This document shows positions 50,701 to 61,043 of a DNA stretch of 64,000 nt, piece by piece. The translations under genes were made by a program, and so were the position numbers. The notes beneath the pieces were generated by a model, which was given only the letters and a program-made list of their open reading frames with translations, did not search any database and had not been told where the DNA came from. Origin of the DNA: Acanthococcus lagerstroemiae (Eukaryota; Arthropoda; Insecta; Hemiptera; Eriococcidae); the NCBI GenBank assembly GCA_031841125.1, contig CM063110.1, forward strand, positions 32,007,214-32,071,213, in the 5' to 3' direction. Each line of letters opens with the position of its first letter. Position 1 is the stretch's first letter.

Positions 50701-52034
50701 CAACAAATGAGAAGAAAAAAGTACTGAACCCGCAGGGATGCGCGTGGTACTAGTGTTGTACATTGTACTGCGCACTACAATTATTTACAATCATCCCACA
50801 CAGCTCATGTAAGTCTTTGTGGAACACAGTAGAAAAAAATGTGGAGGCCCGGGTAAAAGTGAGTACGATTGTTATGTTCGTGCTGGGCTTCCTGAAGACC
50901 TGATAGGGATTTACGTCACAGGGGTACGGGAGGAGGCACTCACAGACGGCGCAGTGGAAGCTCTAGAAATTAGAATAACAAAGATAATAACTGCCGTTTA
51001 CCGTTCGCGTCAAGTACGGGCGTTTCCGTTCTTCTAGTATGTACACCTTAAATCTACTAGTCCTTATTTACATATTTACAACAGCGAGGGGTGCGCGGCT
51101 TGATTACTCCGCGACCATTTTCTGGGGTTCAGCATCTAACGGGCACACAGAAAGTCACCCGTCAGTCTCTCAAATAGAGATTTGAGCGAGAGCTCCTTAG
51201 CACATAATATGTAAAATAAGAACGCTGTCTGAATTACCAGTAGAGTCGAACTCCGGTGAACACTGAAGTTGCCCCTAGACTTCATGAAGTCCACAAGGGG
51301 GGCGAGCCTCTAGATATCGTTAGTGTCAACAAAGAGGGGCGATCAGAAGAGGCATTAATCTACAATCCAATGGACCAAATCCTTCTAAAAAGAATTAGTC
51401 CGCACTCGCCCTCTAGCTGAGGGGGGTCTTGTCCACCATAATAGGGGGGGGGAAACTCTGCGGATTCCTCCAGGAAAATTGAGAGGAGTGTCAGTCCACC
51501 TCACCACACTAAGGGGAAGAGCCAGATGTTGACAAAATCGTAACCCTTGACCTATCCCTTTCGCAACTAAGAACAAGGGGTGTCCGAAAACCAGGCCGAG
51601 CCTTGCAGTAGGAACCGACTAAATTACGAAAATTAAGATTCAATCATTCTCTCACTCACCATATCCGCGATGATATTTTCGGGATTCATTTTCTAAAATA
51701 AAAAACAAAACAAAAGGAAGGTTGTTCAAAACCGCAAAGGACACTCCGAAGACGTACGACGCAAACGTTAATGAAGAGACTGACGCAACCGGGATGAAAC
51801 CAGTTGCGTAAGGGTAGGTCGCGGGTTCTCGTACGTTCGCGGGTGAAAGCGCGCAAACAGCGGAGAGTTCCCCCTCGCCGATCGGCTTCACCAGACTCGG
51901 TCTTCGGGTACTGTTGCCTACTCTCATCCACCTAGCTTTACCTCTGACGTCATTCATCCAGAGGTAAAGTCGAAAATAATCGACATTTTCGACACTAGGG
52001 ACCCCCCCCCCCTAAATCTGGGCCTGTGTCTAAG

Positions 52035-52190
52035 TTGCGCCACAATGGGATTAATAAATATCAGAAACAAAAAAGGACCTAGGATAGATCTTTGTGGTAC
52101 CCCGGACACACAAATAAATTCCCTAGACATTGATCCCTTATGAAAATTTGCCGGCCCTGGTTCGGAGTGGTAGTGATGAAGACGCATCTC
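52035..52190 (-). pseudogene. LINE reverse-transcriptase fragment, 5' part of the split copy
   Basis: Minus strand: SREFICVSGVPQRSILGPFL and FLIFINPIVAQLRH. SGVPQGS.LGP.LF is the invariant RT block just before the catalytic aspartates. Removing the hAT element and one TSD puts this piece next to ADHIKIF of the other half. Confidence 0.88.
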
Positions 52191-52539
52191 CGGGGAAGAT
52201 TATTGGTATAGTTTTCGCATATGTGCCTCCGGTTCTTTAAGCACCCACATTACCTCAAGGTAGCCTACATTTTGAGAGGTTAATTTTCTTTGAATTTGAA
52301 TCTCGCCTCAGCGTTCTGAGTTCAGGTATTTAAATAGACTTTGATGTTTAGATTTCATACATTCTGGTTTTCTGTGTGAGGCCACACTTGGGCTGGTGAA
52401 TCTTCAGGGTGAGCCCGGTTCAGCTGGCCTCTGGTTATGCCCTTGTCTCCAGCCTCGGGAGGCTCTGGCCCTTCGTGTGAATCCAGTCTAGCCTACGGCC
52501 CTCCATTCGTCTTATCTTCGCTGGTGAGTGCGGTCGAAG
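52191..52539. other. Sequence upstream of the CpG-rich region
   Basis: Mixed composition; becomes GC-richer from about 52,380. No gene recognised; may hold distal promoter elements or repeat remnants. Confidence 0.35.
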
Positions 52540-53369
52540 GAATCGTCGACAATCGATACCGGGGTGCTGCGGTGTGTTATCGATTTTGCAAAATCGCCTC
52601 GTATCAGTAGAATGTCGGTGTTTACACTGCGTCACCACGTCGTCGCTGTTGCACAGTGCACACGTTCCGAAAACAGCTCTAGCACCTGAACACCATTCTG
52701 GTCAAGGAAAAACCGTATACACCGGTCGAATAAGTGTATTAATCGTATCACGTTCGCGTACTGTTTGCGTTGTTGACATTAGACTTTTCGGAATCGCGTG
52801 TGCCACTCTCAACGTCTCATCTTGTTCGCAGTTCGCGCTCGTAGCGCCTCTCCCCGCGGGGGCCGCGGTCGACGCTCGACGGCGTACATAACGAATGTCG
52901 TGCCCGAGAAATTTCATCGCATCGTGTTCCGCTTCGATAAAACCCGTTCAATGAGTTTATCTGGTTCGGCGCTAACTAATCTCTTATCTCGAGCGGCGCG
53001 CGTATTCGTCTCGGAGTGGGAAGTATTTCAACGTACGCTGCCTCGGCGCGATGAAGTTCACGGCAGATCAACCGACCAGCGGCGCAGCGGGCACACAATC
53101 GCGCAATCGCCGTCCCAGTCGCAGATGAACCGGCTGTCGCGATCGCGAGTCTCAACCGTCGAGCGTGTATCGTGTTCCGCGTTTCCGTCTCTATCGTCGT
53201 GGTGCGTACACATTTGCGACATGCGCGACTTACGTTCGAGTTTCGTCCGGCGGGCCCTCGGCGCCACCAGAACGTGAAAATGCGAATCTAAGCGAATTTC
53301 CTCGATTCCGGTTTCTCGCCTGAATTTAATCGTCGCGTTTCGAGTCCAGAGCGATGCTTCCGTGAGAGC
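52540..53369 (+). promoter_or_regulatory. CpG-rich promoter and 5' UTR region of the second gene
   Basis: CpG is far more frequent here than anywhere else in the window (for example 52,840-52,920 and 53,030-53,120), which contrasts with AT-rich flanks. It leads into the coding exon at 53,370. TCAGT at about 52,606-52,610 fits an arthropod initiator but many such pentamers occur. A short upstream reading frame (ATG CTT CCG TGA, 53,354-53,365) ends 4 bases before the main start codon. Long open frames on both strands here come from lack of AT-rich stops. Confidence 0.55.
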
Positions 53370-54037
53370 ATGGCCGAAAACGTTATTAGCAAGTCGGCCT
53401 CGAGCAGCCCGAATACGGCGCAGAAGCGGATGCTGGCGCCGTCCTCGCTCAGCGTCACCAACAGTCCGCGCATCGTGCGCTCCAGCAACCGCTACATGCA
53501 CAAGATCTTCGAGAACGAGAAGATCAAGGAGGAGGCGCGCCGCATGCTGATGGACGGCCAGCAGAAGCTGATCATCATACCGGTGGGCAAGAACGGCGGG
53601 CCTAACGGCAAGGTGCCGCAGGTCAAAGTCTGCTCGACCAACAGCAGCGACAGCAGCGACGGCAAGCGGACGCCGCCGCGACGCAAACGGCACCCGCATA
53701 ACGGGGCCGGCTGCGCCGGCAAACCGGTGACCAAGAATTATACGTGGCGGCCCACCGTGCACGGACTGAAGACGCCGCGGAACTCCCCCAGCCTCCGGTC
53801 GCTGAAGACCAACTCCGAGGAGAAGCCGTCGGACGCGACCCTGCTGCCGGCATCGCCGAGCCTGCGCTCGTTTACCAGTTCGGACGTGCCGGTAACGTCG
53901 CTGCGGCCGCTCTCCGACGTCGTCTCGGTGCGCTCGCTGATATCGATCGGTATGGGTTCGACAGACGGCAAGAAACTGGTTATAAGACGAGTACCCACGT
54001 CGCCGTCGGACTTACTCAATTTTGCACATACGTCGCC
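53370..54037 (+). CDS. First coding exon of an unrecognised Ser/basic-rich protein
   Basis: 222 complete codons plus two bases, then donor GTGAGT at 54,038; the rest of the gene lies beyond the window. Start context GAGAGCATGG is good. Third codon positions are strongly GC-biased in this frame, supporting real coding. The protein begins MAENVISKSASSSPNTAQKR and has a predicted charged helix (YMHKIFENEKIKEEARRMLM, about residues 43-62) followed by KLIIIPVGK. It then has a very basic stretch (GKRTPPRRKRHPH, about 99-111) that could be a nuclear signal, serine-rich repeats of the type PSLRS (two or more), and ends KKLVIRRVPTSPSDLLN. There is no signal peptide, membrane segment or known domain in this part. 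I do not recognise the family; it looks like the disordered N-terminus of a cytoplasmic or nuclear protein. Confidence 0.75.
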
Positions 54038-55139
54038 GTGAGTAAAAACAGTTATTTATGCATTCGGTTGACCATAATACCTACTGTTTCTTCTTTCCTT
54101 CTTCTTGCTTTACTTTTTCTTCTTCTTCTTTTTTTTTGCGTGTTTTACAAACGAGAATAGGAGTGGCGGCCACTCAATCGAGACTAAACAGTAGAATGAG
54201 GAACAAACGATGGCGATTAATTGACCGCGAGTGTATGCGACTCCCTGCATGGCCATAGATTAGTCTAGACGAACTAAAAAAGGGTTCTGAGGGGAAAAGG
54301 GGTAGCCACTAGCCAGCGGAAGTGTGCTCAAAATGGTTCTACTAAAAGTCTTCACCTGAGGTTATTCGAACTTTGGACAATCTCACTGACATAGATTTGA
54401 TTTTACCTACGCGGGTATTCGCTTCTTTAGATCTACGTTCATAGCATGTGCGCACGATACGCGATTCAATCCGACTAGCTCGTCGGGTCGGTTTCGTTCA
54501 CGTATTGAGATTGCAATTTGCAAAGTTTTGCAAGTCTGCATGAAAAAGGAAACAGATATGACATTCCCCAGAATACAAAACAATGAACGAAATCGATCAT
54601 TTTCTTATCAGTGATTCAAGAATCATCGGAAAATATGAGGTCTTCAACAGATTTATGTTCTCATCAGATTATAAAAAGCGAACGTTGACCTTTTTCTCTC
54701 GGTTCCAAGAGTAGCCAATATTAAAAGCAGCAAAGGAAAATACCCATGATACACGTGCCTACGAAAATGTTGATTAAAATGTCGGTATTGAAATCCAGGC
54801 CATTTGTAATACACATTTTTATGTGTAGAGCACTTACCAATGTCGATGCTCTGTTTACTGTCCCCTGTGTAGTAATTATTCATTTCCATAGACAAAATTA
54901 GGGATGGTCTGCTCCGGAGCAGTCTTGTTCGACGAACCAGGTTTTCAAAAAGAGCAGGTTCGAGAAACTACTCTCTACGGATCGAAGCTGCTCTGCTCCT
55001 TTCTGCTCCGAATACTCCGAAATTCGTGGGGATGTATTTTTATTATTATTATTTTTTTCGGAACAGTGAATTGAAAGAATCGTTTTCAGTACTCAATTTC
55101 GATGCTGAAATTTACCCATCACTGTTCAGGCTGGAAACA
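54038..55139. other. Intron of the second gene, nothing coding
   Basis: Starts GTGAGT. Includes a T/TTC-rich stretch near 54,085-54,140 and a segment near 54,900-55,030 rich in CTGCTCC words ('ggtctgctccggagcagtc'), possibly a MITE end. No gene recognised. Confidence 0.45.
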
Positions 55140-55830
55140 ACTATAGAAAAGGAAAAAAAGAGTACTATAATATAGCTATGGGCGATTGGAACTCTAAGGT
55201 AAAACATGGGGAAGAAATAAAAGGGATCATGATGGGAGAAAGAAATGGAAATGGGGAGAACCTGATTGAGTTAGCAGGGCGATAAAATCTTAAAATAATG
55301 AATACATTCTTTAATAAGAAAGAGAAATTAAAATGGACCTGGAAGTCGCCAGATGGAAAATTTAGGAACGAAACAGATCATAATTCTAATTAACGACACG
55401 AGAATTGTAAAGAACGTAATATGCCTGCCAGCCTTTAGTTTCCCCTCGGATCACAGAATAATACGAAACACCTTGAAGATAGCGAGTAAAGTAAGATATG
55501 AAAATTACAGAAAGAAACTCCGGCACAACAAGATCACAAAGGTCATCTCGGAACACAAAAAGCGGCAAGCAAATGAGTACTTCTCAAAAGAGATGGGTAG
55601 AATAAAAGGTAACATAACAGGAAATAATCTACAAGAATGGTACAACAAAATCGAACGAATTATCCTACTATACGGGGCAGAAATTTGGCAGGGAAAAGGG
55701 GGAGATCAAAACAGACGAGATCACAAAAAGATTATACTAAAAGATAGGAACAAGCTGAAGAGCAAGAAGGAAAAAAATGGTGGAGTATGCTCGGAGCAGT
55801 TTGGGAGCAGGGAACCGAGTAGAAACCAAG
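55140..55830 (+). pseudogene. LINE endonuclease-domain fragment
   Basis: MGDWNSKVKHG, GERNGNGENLIELAGR, a stop, LKIMNTFFNKKEKLKWTWKS, PDGKFRNETDHI and FPSDHRIIRNTL are the GDWNAK, L.I.NT.F, TW.SPDG and SDHR blocks of an RTE-like apurinic endonuclease. Several stops and frameshifts. It is the 5' part of one LINE copy continued at about 57,030 and 58,034. Confidence 0.85.
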
Positions 55831-55934
55831 TTTTTGTAACAACCGGGAGCAGACAGACCTGGATCCAAAAAAGAACTAATTTGTCCATCACTAGACAAAA
55901 TGATGAACAAGGTTCAGTACAGAAACGAAACGTG

Positions 55935-56140
55935 ACTTTCAGTATTGGGGGGGGGGGGTGGAGAAGGAAAATTTGCCGACAAATATTTTTTGAAAACTGA
56001 AAATTTTTCGATTTTTCAATAAACGTTCTTAGAAAATAAAAAATACAAATGAACAGTTTCGAAATTTGCCAACTGCCAAATTATTGAGGGTGTTTCACCC
56101 CGTCCCCGCCCCTCATAGTTTCGTCCCTGCAAATGCAGAT
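55935..56140 (+). repeat. hAT-like MITE, family A copy 2
   Basis: 'ttgccgacaaatattttttg', 'gaacagtttcgaaatttgcc', 'aattattgagggtgtttcac' and end CATAGTTTCGTCCCTG. Reverse complement of 7,603-7,860. Interrupts the LINE. Confidence 0.65.
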
Positions 56141-56789
56141 TGGACCTCATCCCCCAAGCACTCACATTGGCGCTCATGAGCATACCTCAGTCTGTGAGGG
56201 TAAGCTGGAAGGATGTTAGGAACACTTGAGAGGAACACACACCTTCCTTACACATTAAGGTGGTCGTTATTTACTTTTGGTGATCATTTTTTCTGAATTT
56301 CCTCTGATTCGTCTCCTAAATTGATTCCAATAAAATCAATCAAAAAAAAAAGTTTCAGGTCGATCGGATTAGGGTAATCCGTGCCACAAGCTCCCTTTCG
56401 TTCTTTTGGGGGAAAACACATGGAGTTTTGACTTTTGTTCCAGACTAAATTTCCCTCCTATATTCACCAAGACCAAAGCCGTAAATTAAACAATAGAACA
56501 TTTGCTATCGGATTCAGCTCGTGACATTGGATGATAAGCTTTGTGCTTTCAACTTTGAGATTTGAATAAAATGTTCAACTTTCTCAAATTTCAGGCTCTA
56601 GGTCAAACAGAGAATCTAATAAAAACAGAATAGTCATTGAAATTCGAAATTCAACGTTTGCTACCTACTTTCAGATTTTCGAAATGTTTTCCACATTTCA
56701 ACTTTGTTTCAAACTTTCAGATAACGTTCGATACTCAGCTTGAAACCTTCAGCTTTTGACTGATTACTCTCTGACAGGAGTCCTGGGTA
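56141..56789. other. Repeat-derived or unassigned sequence between family A copies
   Basis: AT-rich, with 'tttgaataaaatgttcaact' and similar AAATTTCAA-type words. No coding signal. Confidence 0.35.
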
Positions 56790-56965
56790 CTCCATTTTCA
56801 GAAACGAAATTTGACTTTTAGTTTGGGGAGGCGGAGAAGAAAAATTTGACGACAAATATTTCTTGAAAATTAAAAATTTGCCAACAACATTTAAAAAAAA
56901 AAAAAAATGTGCCGATTTTTTAATCAAAATATTTTTTAATTGGGGGTGGGGAACTTCAAACAAAG
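56790..56965 (+). repeat. hAT-like MITE, family A copy 3 (partial)
   Basis: 'gaaatttgacttttagtttg', 'gaagaaaaatttgacgacaa' and 'atatttcttgaaaattaaaa' parallel the start of copy 2. It breaks down in an A run near 56,890-56,906. Confidence 0.6.
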
Positions 56966-57029
56966 GAGGGAAGGAAAAGAAGACGAGGGATTGTCGGAAG
57001 AGAAAAGTATAGAAGGATAAGGAAGGGAG

Positions 57030-57385
57030 GAGAAAGGCATGCCCCTAATCATGAAAAAGGAAGTTCAGAAAATCTTGGAAACAGCGAAAAAATACAAGGC
57101 TGCAAGGCTGGATGAAATGGAGAATGAGGTATTGAGGATCATGACGAATGCACTTGCACCCTTCGCGACAAACTTGTTCAGCAGGTTCGTTCAATCGAGT
57201 TTGGCACCAAAACAATAGCATCAAACGGAAATAATTTTTGCTGTACAAACAAGGGATCGGAGTGATTTGAACAATTCAGGCCTATCAGCCTCAATGGCAA
57301 AATATTCGGGAAAATATTGAAAAATAGAGATTATTGGCGAGGTTTAGGAAGGTTTATTCAACCATTGACCATATTTTCGCATTGA
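57030..57385 (+). pseudogene. LINE reverse-transcriptase, N-terminal fragment
   Basis: PLIMKKEVQKILETAKKYKA, LDEMENEVLRIM, a stop near 57,218, then IFAVQTRDRSDLNNFRPISL and NGKIFGKILKNR. The NYRPISL...K..EK/GKIL block is standard for RTE/CR1-like RTs. The reading frame runs on into IDHIFAL at the edge of the MITE and resumes after it at 58,034. Confidence 0.85.
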
Positions 57386-58033
57386 CAGAGACGTACCAAA
57401 GGGGGGTAACTTACATCCCCCCCCCATATAGGAATTTTTTACTTAGCAGTTGGGAAAATTTACTATTCAATCAAGCGGCGTTGGGAAATTTTTTTTTGCT
57501 TTGATACTTGGGAATTGAGTTGAGAACCCGATGCGCAATCAGCTACTCTCTAGTTATCCGAGGAAAAGTTTCCCACTTGCAACCCGCGGTTACACTCAGA
57601 TTACCCAGAAATCCATCCAGTTACCCATGGTTCCTCTTTAGTTACCCGGGTAACTGGCAGGATTTTGCGCATCCTGATACGCGATCAGTTACCCTCTAGT
57701 TACTCGCGGAAAACTTACTCATTTGTAACCCTCGGTTATCCTCAGATTACCTAGAAACCCGTCAGTTATCGTTCTCCTTTAGTTACCTGGGTAAGTGGCA
57801 AGATTTTGCACATTGGAAAGTTGGAAAAATCCAACAAGTCAAAGGTTTATTTGTTTTTGTTTTGATATTTGAGAATTTTGAGTTGAGTCAGATGAAAAAA
57901 TACAAGTCAACAAATAAAGGTTTTTTTTGGCTTTTTTTTTGCTTTGATACTTGGGAATTTTGAGTTGAGTTCGTTGGGACTTTCACAATTTTCGCCCCTC
58001 CCCCCTCAGGAAGATCTCTTCGGTATGTCCTGG
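57386..58033 (-). mobile_element. hAT-type MITE, family C copy 3, with nested repeat B
   Basis: Left end CAGAGACGTACCAAAG, right end CTTCGGTATGTCCTG, related to CAGGGACGTACCGAAG of family C. Flanks CGCATTGA (57,378-57,385) and CGCATTGA (58,034-58,041) match perfectly apart from one extra G at 58,033. The body is the reverse of the copies at 12,581 and 62,982 and is enlarged by the GTTACCC repeat dimer at 57,530-57,814. Confidence 0.85.
57530..57814 (+). repeat. GTTACCC-rich MITE, tandem pair B3-B4
   Basis: Two head-to-tail units of about 143 bp. The first runs from GATGCGCAATCAG to TTTTGCGCATC (57,530-57,673), the second from GATACGCGATCAG to about TTTTGCACAT (57,676-57,814). Each has about ten GTTACCC-like words and a GTTACCCGGGTAAC or related palindrome before its right end. 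Confidence 0.85.
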
Positions 58034-58420
58034 CGCATTGAACCAAATTTTGGAGGAAACAAGAGAGTACAATATGCCAACGGGTCTTATGTTTATAGAC
58101 TTTAATAAAGCATTTGATTCGGTCAAACACGGCGATAATTTGAGAAGTAGTCAGAAAACAGAAAACAGGGAGTAAGTAGAGACATCGTGGAAGTACTCAA
58201 GAAAATGTATGAGGAAGAAGGGATACAACAGAAAGACCCGCTTTCCCTGAATCTGTTCAGTGCGGCTTAACAAGAAATTTCTAGAAGTATAAATTGAAAG
58301 GGGAATAGGGTAAAGATCAGTGGTCAATGGTTGAATAATTTACAGTTTGCAGACGAACAATGACTTGAAGGAGTTATAAGCTAAGGCTGAGGAACTTAGT
58401 ATCAACATTTTTCAAGTTTG
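58034..58420 (+). pseudogene. LINE reverse-transcriptase, middle fragment
   Basis: LNQILEETREYNMPTGLMFI and DFNKAFDSV (about 58,040-58,125) are the RT block FIDF.KAFDSV; later pieces include VEVLKKMYEEEG and, near 58,340, LQFADEQ (the catalytic YADD region reads FADE). Frames are broken several times. Third part of the copy that starts at 55,140. Confidence 0.85.
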
Positions 58421-58428
58421 AGTCAAGT

Positions 58429-58604
58429 CAGGGGCGCAACCAGAACTTTTTTGGCGGAGGCTAGAGAAAAAAATTTGGGCAGGGGTGAAAACTCGATTTG
58501 GTACTACCTGGTTTGGTATCTGCCTATTTTCATGAATTAATTTTGAAAAAATTTTTGGATTTTCTGAGAGCTATAGCCACTGGCCTCCTTTGGTTGCGCC
58601 CTTG
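58429..58604. mobile_element. hAT-type MITE, 176 bp
   Basis: Ends CAGGGGCGCAACCAGAA and TTTGGTTGCGCCCTTG are inverted. Perfect 8-bp duplication AGTCAAGT at 58,421-58,428 and 58,605-58,612. Inserted in the decayed 3' part of the LINE. Confidence 0.92.
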
Positions 58605-60410
58605 AGTCAAGTAGACATCAAAAATGAATTAAGGGATTCAAAACTTCTAAAAGTGATACGTATATTGTATTTTTCATTATTTTCAGGTTTGGCTCCTTCT
58701 CTTTCTCTCCAGATGCCACATTTATGAAAATAGAGGTTCAAAATAAGTTAAAATACATAATATAAAAAATGAATTTAGCCACTTTAGAAACCCTATGTTT
58801 GACACTTATATATTGTATTTTTGACATTTTTCACCTTGAACCATTCTCAACTTGAGAACAAACTGCGACATCAAATTTGAATTTCAGTCCTCGAGCACCC
58901 GACAACCATTGACCCAAATAGGCAGGGGCTTCGGGTTTAGCGCCGCGGGTAACTAGAGGGTAACTGATGGCGCATCGAGTATCTGTGACGTTTCTGAGGT
59001 TGATACAAAAATATAGTAGAAACTATTTTTATAAAGAATTTGATGTAGAACAATTTTTTGTTGAAAATTTTTTTTATATCTCATAGTACTCGAGATTTTT
59101 GGAAGTAACTGATTTTAGAGGAGTTCGAATACCCCTAAAAAATTGTCAGACGGGCAGGGATGGGGACTTTTAATATATTGTTCAGGACACCACCCTCAAA
59201 AATTTTCAGCCAACTTCCGCTTATTATTTATTTTTTGCGGGTCTGGGCTGTATGGCTGCTCGAGAGTACCTTTAGTCCATTGGTGTTTTTTTAGTCAAAT
59301 GAGTATATGCACATCTATTCATATACATATTGTTGGAATTTTAGAACCCAAACCTCATTCCCAAAGACATCACTTCATCTCCGTCAACAAGTATTAAACA
59401 AAATGGATGCCCCAACATACTCTTAATTTCTTTATTTGGCTGGATAGGTGCGTAACAAAATGGCAATCAAAATTCGGAAGAGCGTTGTGACATACTCGTA
59501 ATCGGCTAATCGAAATATCCTCCTGTCCAGGCTTGTAAAACTTCTAAACTGCAATCTCGATACGTGCAAGAAACCGACGAACTTATCGCATTGAACCGTG
59601 TGTATTGTGCGCACAGTCATAATGGTCGTAAGTCTGAATATCCACTGATTAGACAGTGCTGAGAATATTCAAATGAGTGTGAGTATAACTCACTTGTGGA
59701 AAATACCGACTTCTCGTGGCATCATGCAGCGGACTATACAATGTTTTATTTATGTTTATTCTTCCCGGAAGCTCATGAAGGGAGATATGAAAACCCCCAG
59801 CGTCAGAATGATCACGTTGACTGGTGAGAAATCACCCACAGACAAACAGGAATTGATTAATCACTGAAGAAGGCAAATCGAGCTCAGAAACTTGGGTATT
59901 TGCTGGTATAAAATCCCCGGCTGGATATTGTCGGATTTCACATCCCCTGGGAAAGGTCGCCTCGATCTGCCATTGATTGTTTCTTCTGAAATTATTTCTA
60001 CTTGTAAAACCTGTTTCATGAGAATTATCTTTGGGCAGCATTTGACCGTAATCTACTTGAACTTGATGGTACCTCAGCCATTCTCATAGGTGCAAATAGG
60101 AGGGTGCTGGTGGGGGGCTACAAACTTAAAAATTCTGTAAATGTAAGAATTTTCAGTTTTGTTTTTTTTGATAATTATTGTCAACTCCTCAAGCCTCTTC
60201 TCTTAACTCCAGGTTCACTATTGACATAGCAGGTCCATTTTTAAGAAACTGAAAATATTCCACAAAATAGTTCATAGATGTATGCGAACAACTAAAAATT
60301 TTCCAATGGTGTTTTCGTGCTGTATTTTATCATATCAATTTTTCAAATCTTCGCTGTTCACACACTCGTATGGAAATTTACAAAAATATCCGTTTCTTAA
60401 CTAATTTTTT
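58605..60410. other. Intron sequence of the second gene
   Basis: AT-rich. 58,935-58,980 carries a short piece of repeat B (GGGTAACTAGAGGGTAACTG). 'gcgtaacaaaatggc' and other parts are not recognised. No gene seen. Confidence 0.4.
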
Positions 60411-60676
60411 ACGTATGAAGCGTGACATTCCAACGGACTCAATCCATTTTTATAAAAAATAGGTTAGATGCGCTATTTGGTGGAGGAACATGTACGGTAT
60501 GCGGATTAATCAGCCTACAGAATGTGTTCCTGTAACCATACCCCTAGGCAACGCGCGGGCGTCGCCGTCTCCTGTATTGCGTATTAAAGTGTGACGGTAT
60601 CCACGGTATTCTTTTTGCTCTCCTGAAAAGTTCTAAAATGGACTGAGTCCGTTTTGGAATGTCACGCTTCGTATAT
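60411..60676. mobile_element. Terminal-inverted-repeat MITE, 266 bp
   Basis: Left ATGAAGCGTGACATTCCAAC then GGACTCAATCCATTTT; right AAAATGGACTGAGTCCGTTT then TGGAATGTCACGCTTCGTAT. Arms of about 40 bp with few differences. No transposase inside. Confidence 0.85.
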
Positions 60677-61043
60677 TATGAATCTAGCCTTTGGATTTTG
60701 ATTGAACCCTTTCACTACAATCCTGAAAATGGCCGTTCAAGGACTGAAAATGGCGAAATTTTTATCCCGTATATCTAGGATACAAAGCACCGTTTCTTGA
60801 CAAATTCTTCATCTAAATTACGCATCTACCCTTTGCGTTTTGATAGAACCACTTTTCACCCTGAAAATGGCCGTTCAGGATCCAAAAATAGAAAAATTCT
60901 CTGGTCCTGTAAGTCAAGAAAATATAGCAACGTTTGTGATCTAAATTTTGGCACTGATTCTCGATCTATGGTTGAAATTTCTATAAATCATTATACTCGT
61001 AGCCAAATGACCTTGCTTTAAGTTCAGCGCTATGGTAATTAGA
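60677..61043. other. Intron sequence with a weak internal duplication
   Basis: 'tgaaaatggccgttcaagga' near 60,724 and 'tgaaaatggccgttcaggat' near 60,862 are direct repeats about 138 bases apart, each preceded by TTTGATAGAACC/TTTGATTGAACC. No gene seen. Confidence 0.55.

Larger units (their letters stand above)
49513..52026 (-). mobile_element. hAT DNA transposon, 2,514 bp, defective
   Basis: Ends CAGGCCCGGATTCAAAAG and CTAAATCTGGGCCTG are inverted, with a perfect 8-bp duplication TGTCTAAG. It carries transposase remnants on the minus strand (about 50,700-49,780) interrupted by a solo LTR (49,993-50,268). The part from about 50,760 to 51,960 has no recognised transposase sequence and may hold another insertion. 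The whole element interrupts a LINE reverse transcriptase. Confidence 0.9.

Noticed and set aside
52574..53277. Plus-strand open frames of 105 and 159 residues in the CpG-rich region
   Set aside because: They overlap each other and the presumed promoter, with no recognisable protein and no start context advantage.
53058..53762. 234-residue open frame on the minus strand over the second gene's first exon
   Set aside because: It is the mirror of a GC-rich, stop-poor stretch. Its composition is A/R/L/V-rich with no domain, and GC bias at third positions supports the plus frame.
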